Below are positions 60,752-64,000 of a stretch of DNA of 64,000 nt, in pieces. The notes beneath the pieces were generated by a model. It was given only the letters and a program-made list of their open reading frames with translations, was not told the DNA's origin and made no database searches. Made by a program: the position numbers and the translations under genes. This stretch comes from JAPOUP01 sp965199865 (GTDB lineage Bacteria > Pseudomonadota > Alphaproteobacteria > Rhodobacterales > Rhodobacteraceae): the NCBI GenBank assembly GCA_965199865.1, contig CBDATU010000020.1, forward strand, positions 496,001 through 560,000, in the 5' to 3' direction. Each line of letters starts with the position of its first letter. Within the stretch, counting starts at the first letter, position 1.

Positions 60752-62467
60752 TCACCCCGGCCTGCCAGCGGGTCGGAGGAATGCGAAGTCACATCCTTCC
60801 GAAGCCGGTAACACTTCATCCCGATACAGCTTGCGATAGCCGCGGATTGCCTCTGCACCAGGTGGAGTCCATTCCGCCCGTCGCCGCCGCAGCTCGTCCG
60901 GCGCAACCAGTAAGTCAATGCGTTTGCCGGATGCGGACAACCGGATGCGGTCACCGCTGCGAACCAGAGCAAGCGGTCCACCCAGATCAGCCTCAGGCGT
61001 CACATGCAACACTATCGTGCCGAAAGCGGTGCCCGACATGCGGGCGTCGGAAACACGCACCATGTCCCTGACCCCCTGCCGAGCCAGCTTCCGGGGAATC
61101 GGTAGATATCCCGCCTCCGGCATTCCGGATGGGCTGCGCGGCCCGGAATTCTGGAGCACAAGCACATCACCTGGATCCACGTCCAGATCCGGATCGTCAA
61201 TCCTTCGGGACAGATCCTCGAGCGACTGAAATACCACCGCCCTTCCTTCATGCTCCAGCAGCTCCGGCGTAGCCGCTGCCCGCTTCAGAATTGCACCGTC
61301 CGGCGCCAGGCTACCATGCAATGCGATCAGGCCCCCCTGTCCTGATACCGGCCGGGATGCAGGTCGGATCACGGCCTCATCGACGGGCTCCGCCAATGGA
61401 TCATCCAGCCTCTCGCCCAAGCTACGGCCAGTTATGTCGATGCAGTCCCGGTTGAGTTGAGTTTTCAGCTGTCTCAGCACGGCATCCAGCGCGCCTGCGG
61501 CATGAAAATCCTCCATGTAACCATCGCCCACCGGTTTCAGGTCAACCAGAACGGGTGTCTCATCCGAGAGTGCGTTGAATCGCTGGAAGTCGAGCGCGAT
61601 GCCGAGCCGTCCCGCAATCGCCGCAAGGTGGATAACGGCGTTGGTGGAACCCGACACGGCCATCAGAACACGCCATGCGTTCTCAACCGAATGTCGGGTG
61701 ACAACGCTATCCGGGGTCGGGCCGCCCTCCATCGCCATCTTCGCTGCCTGGCTTCCCGTCTCCTCAGCGGCACGTAGCCGGTCAGCATGCACAGCAGGTA
61801 TCGCGGCGGAGCCCGGCAGCGACATTCCCAGTGTCTCGGCTATGAGCGCCATGGTCGACGCGGTTCCCATCACCGCACATGTCCCCGCGGTAACCGCAAG
61901 CCGTTCCTCTATTCGTCCGATTTCATCCCGCTCCAGCCTGCCGGCCCGATACTGCGCCCAAAACCGACGGCAGTCGGTACATGCTCCAAGACGCTCACCC
62001 CTGTATCTGCCCGTCATCATCGGGCCAGCGGCGATCAGCGCAGCGGGTTTACCCGCCGACACTGCCCCCATGAGCAGAGCAGGCACCGTCTTGTCGCATC
62101 CGCCCATCAGGACGACCGAATCCATGGGCTGGGCGCGGATCATCTCCTCAACCGTCATGGCCATGAGATTGCGGTAAACCATTGACGTTGGCGTCAGGAA
62201 AGCCTCTCCGAGCGAAATCACCGGAAACGGAACAGGCAGCGCGCCTGCGGCGAGAATCCCACGCTTCACCGCCTCAACCATGTCGGGGAAATGACGGTGG
62301 CAGTTATTGAACCCGCTTTCCGTCGTACAGATGCCCACGACCGGCTTCTCAAGAAAGGCTCCCGTATATCCCATGGATTTGGCAAAGGAGCGGCGCATAT
62401 ATCTGGCGAATTCCGTATCGCCGTAGTTGGTCAATCCACGCAGCAGACCAGTCGGCTGATTAGACAT
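60752..62467 (-). CDS. IlvD/Edd-family dehydratase (sugar-acid or dihydroxy-acid dehydratase)
   Basis: ATG at 62467 follows TTGAGGAAG, 571 residues. Fe-S cysteine motifs: TESGFNNCHRHFPDMVEAVK, MGGCDKTVPALLMGAVSAGK and GACTDCRRFWAQYRAG. C-terminal VRVSDARMSGTAFGTIVLHV is the conserved active-site stretch. Closer in wording to aldonate (arabonate/xylonate) dehydratases than to valine-pathway IlvD, though sequence alone does not decide. The ThDP enzyme gene lies upstream on the same strand, suggesting a small catabolic cluster. Confidence 0.87.
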   Translation of the reverse strand: MSNQPTGLLRGLTNYGDTEFARYMRRSFAKSMGYTGAFLEKPVVGICTTESGFNNCHRHFPDMVEAVKRGILAAGALPVPFPVISLGEAFLTPTSMVYRNLMAMTVEEMIRAQPMDSVVLMGGCDKTVPALLMGAVSAGKPAALIAAGPMMTGRYRGERLGACTDCRRFWAQYRAGRLERDEIGRIEERLAVTAGTCAVMGTASTMALIAETLGMSLPGSAAIPAVHADRLRAAEETGSQAAKMAMEGGPTPDSVVTRHSVENAWRVLMAVSGSTNAVIHLAAIAGRLGIALDFQRFNALSDETPVLVDLKPVGDGYMEDFHAAGALDAVLRQLKTQLNRDCIDITGRSLGERLDDPLAEPVDEAVIRPASRPVSGQGGLIALHGSLAPDGAILKRAAATPELLEHEGRAVVFQSLEDLSRRIDDPDLDVDPGDVLVLQNSGPRSPSGMPEAGYLPIPRKLARQGVRDMVRVSDARMSGTAFGTIVLHVTPEADLGGPLALVRSGDRIRLSASGKRIDLLVAPDELRRRRAEWTPPGAEAIRGYRKLYRDEVLPASEGCDFAFLRPAGRPG

Positions 62468-62781
62468 CAGCGACTTCCTCAAGCGATTCCCGATAGGATC
62501 TCCCCTGCGCCGTGTCTCTGGGCATCATGTCTTTCAGGCTTTCACCAACACCTCAAGCCACGAATTATGCGGAGGCCTGCGCACATGCAACCCTGCCATC
62601 AGGCTCCCGGATAACCGCTACCAGTGCTGCTGGCGCAAACGCCCCATCAGGTTCACGTCGTCCGACGGAAACATCAACCGCCATGGGAAGCGCCCGAAAC
62701 CCAGCAAACTCCGATAGGGTGGACCCAATGCACGATCGGCCAGAAGAACGGAACCTTGGTCCATGCAATGCCAATGGAGGA
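62468..62781. other. Gap of about 310 bp
   Basis: A minus-strand frame (62774-62565) has no known motif. No ribosome site or hairpin stands out. Confidence 0.35.
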
Positions 62782-64000
62782 TCAGATCAGGGTTTCCGTG
62801 TATCTGCGCTGCACGGCTTCGCACCAGTTGCCAACATTCCAGTCGCCATAGGCACCCATTCCGCCCATTGGATCTTCCCCGTAATACACCGGCACATGTA
62901 CCAGACTAAGGCCGCGATGGGCATGCGCCCGTTCAAGCGCCGCCTCCAGGCTGTCCCGGTCATGACCTCCGGACAGGGCAAGAACGCCAGTAACGCCCGA
63001 AGCCAGGCGCACATAATCAACCGCAACGGAGTCGTTCGTGCGGAAATCGAAACCATATTGGGCACGCTGCAGACCGCTGATCGCCCCCATCCGGCGATTG
63101 TCCAGGAGCAGGATCATCCCATTTACACCATGCTCCACCCCATCAACCAGAATCTGCGGATTCATCATGAACGAACCATCGCCGGTGAATGCGATCGCGT
63201 ATCGCCCGGCATCCGCCATCGCACCTGCCAGCAGGGCCGAGACGGCAAATCCCATATAGGAGGCGCCGGAATCGGTGATGCTGCGGCCAGGCGCGGAATC
63301 TACCACGATCTGAAACCCGTTGGCCTGCACATCGCCAGCGTCGAAAAGTTTGATCGCGTTGAGACGATTGGCAAAGCGGTCGGCAATGTGAATCGACTGC
63401 GGCTGGGTAAGAACAGGACGCTGCCAAACCTCATCATAAAGGGGATCCGCGTCGAATCGCTCCTGCTTGAAGCGCTGCCAGTCCGCCTTTGTCGCGCCGC
63501 AATCCGCCAGCCATTCCGCCTTGCCCTCACCCATTGGCGGCAGTCGATCAGTGATCATTCCAAGTATGGTAGCGGCATCGCCCTGAAGTGCCAGAGTGCA
63601 GTTGTAGTGCTGAACGTCCACTCCGTCAGCGTTAATGTTGATCACCTGACGTGCATTGGGCCATCCGATGCCAGAGCAGTCGCTCTGGCAGACCGCCCGG
63701 CTGCCTACGAATACCGCCAGCTCCGCTTCCCGCATTGCGAAATTTCCGCAGATCGAACCCTTGGAACCACCCACATGCATGTTCAGCGGATGAGCGTCGG
63801 GCAACACCCCTGTCGAGCCCGGTGAAAGTACAACCACGGCACCCGCCGCTTCCGCGAACCGGACAAGCCGGTCAGCAGCATCGCGGCTACCGCCACCAGC
63901 CTTCACCGCTACGCGGGAACAGTTCGCGATCAGCGCCGCCGCTCGATCAAGCAGCGTCCCATCTACCGGAGCCAGTGGCGCAAACCGTGGACGCAAGGGC
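62782..64000 (-). CDS. ThDP-dependent enzyme, acetolactate-synthase/IolD-like (N-terminus beyond right edge)
   Basis: The frame is open to the right edge, with about 405 residues visible. The central domain (PGSTGVLPDAHPLNMHVGGS, ININADGVDVQHYN) and the C-terminal ThDP domain (AFTGDGSFMMNPQILVDGVE, then VNGMILLLDNRRMGAISG, the GDG…N cofactor motif) belong to the acetolactate synthase family. The N-terminal PYR domain is missing only because the window ends. Neighbouring dehydratase suggests sugar-acid or inositol-type catabolism, but acetolactate synthase-like or decarboxylase roles remain possible. Confidence 0.88.
   Translation of the reverse strand, partial: PLRPRFAPLAPVDGTLLDRAAALIANCSRVAVKAGGGSRDAADRLVRFAEAAGAVVVLSPGSTGVLPDAHPLNMHVGGSKGSICGNFAMREAELAVFVGSRAVCQSDCSGIGWPNARQVININADGVDVQHYNCTLALQGDAATILGMITDRLPPMGEGKAEWLADCGATKADWQRFKQERFDADPLYDEVWQRPVLTQPQSIHIADRFANRLNAIKLFDAGDVQANGFQIVVDSAPGRSITDSGASYMGFAVSALLAGAMADAGRYAIAFTGDGSFMMNPQILVDGVEHGVNGMILLLDNRRMGAISGLQRAQYGFDFRTNDSVAVDYVRLASGVTGVLALSGGHDRDSLEAALERAHAHRGLSLVHVPVYYGEDPMGGMGAYGDWNVGNWCEAVQRRYTETLI

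Noticed and set aside
1..64000. CRISPR arrays, rRNA genes, integrase with attachment site, or prophage structural genes
   Set aside because: No regularly spaced repeats, rRNA sequence, phage structural gene or integrase gene was seen; the tRNA-His has no adjoining integrase.

Overview
The window looks like a chromosomal piece from an alphaproteobacterium close to the Rhodobacterales. The gene order is the main evidence: nrdR-ribD-ribE-ribBA-ribH-nusB, helicase-S4-fdxA-carD, DUF2842-purA and secG-pyrG. Single genes agree, including mmcB, an RHH_4 regulator, and a tRNA-His that has A73 and no extra 5' G. The genome appears to be eroding. Five insertion sequences with full-length transposases or clear relics of them, several IS scars, long gene-poor gaps, and conserved genes broken by stop codons or frameshifts all lie in 64 kb. 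That fits a host-associated or recently bottlenecked lineage (inference).

Layout. 1-1663: N-terminal part of an Mrr-nuclease/DEAD helicase of restriction type, cut by the left edge. 2.2-9.3 kb: housekeeping genes (DegP-like protease, serine dehydratase, EamA transporter, thiamine pyrophosphokinase, DUF2842, purA) plus a monooxygenase gene with an internal amber codon. 9.4-19.6 kb: an island. Two near-identical, equally defective IS5-type copies in inverted orientation flank a very large STAND-type NTPase gene with an N-terminal PD-(D/E)XK nuclease motif (Avs-like, probably antiphage). IS630 and IS1380 elements have since inserted one after the other at the junction of the gene and the right IS5 copy. 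20.2-24.6 kb: a minus-strand operon for a periplasmic oxidation module (VOC protein, Tat-exported small subunit, GMC dehydrogenase, PQQ-type beta-propeller protein, diheme cytochrome c). 24.7-27.4 kb: RHH regulator, an IS30 element, two large GC-rich hairpins and HTH remnants. 27.6-31.5 kb: secG, pyrG, terB-like, phnD-like.

31.6-40 kb: an amino-acid-type ABC transporter locus followed by a glutamine amidotransferase and a PuuB-like FAD oxidase, probably for polyamine or amino-acid use. Its ATPase gene is split by a 2.4-kb IS4-type element whose transposase carries an N-terminal DruA/DUF4338 region, and its first permease has an early stop codon, so the transporter is probably dead. 40.9-44.1 kb: LysR, GFA protein, tRNA-His, a small acidic protein, mmcB. 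44.3-49.7 kb: riboflavin/nusB/nrdR operon, with ribD separated from ribE by about 0.8 kb of debris including an IS30 scar. 49.8-57.1 kb: YjbQ, CarD, ferredoxin, S4 protein, SUV3-like helicase, TPR protein, SCP2 protein and a hydrolase. 57.5-64 kb: M3 peptidase, another IS30 scar, a decayed ATP-binding protein gene, an IlvD/Edd dehydratase and a ThDP-dependent enzyme cut by the right edge.

The best candidates for novel biology are the IS-bracketed nuclease-STAND gene, the DruA-transposase fusion and the layered insertions at one CTAG site. No CRISPR array, rRNA or convincing riboswitch was seen.
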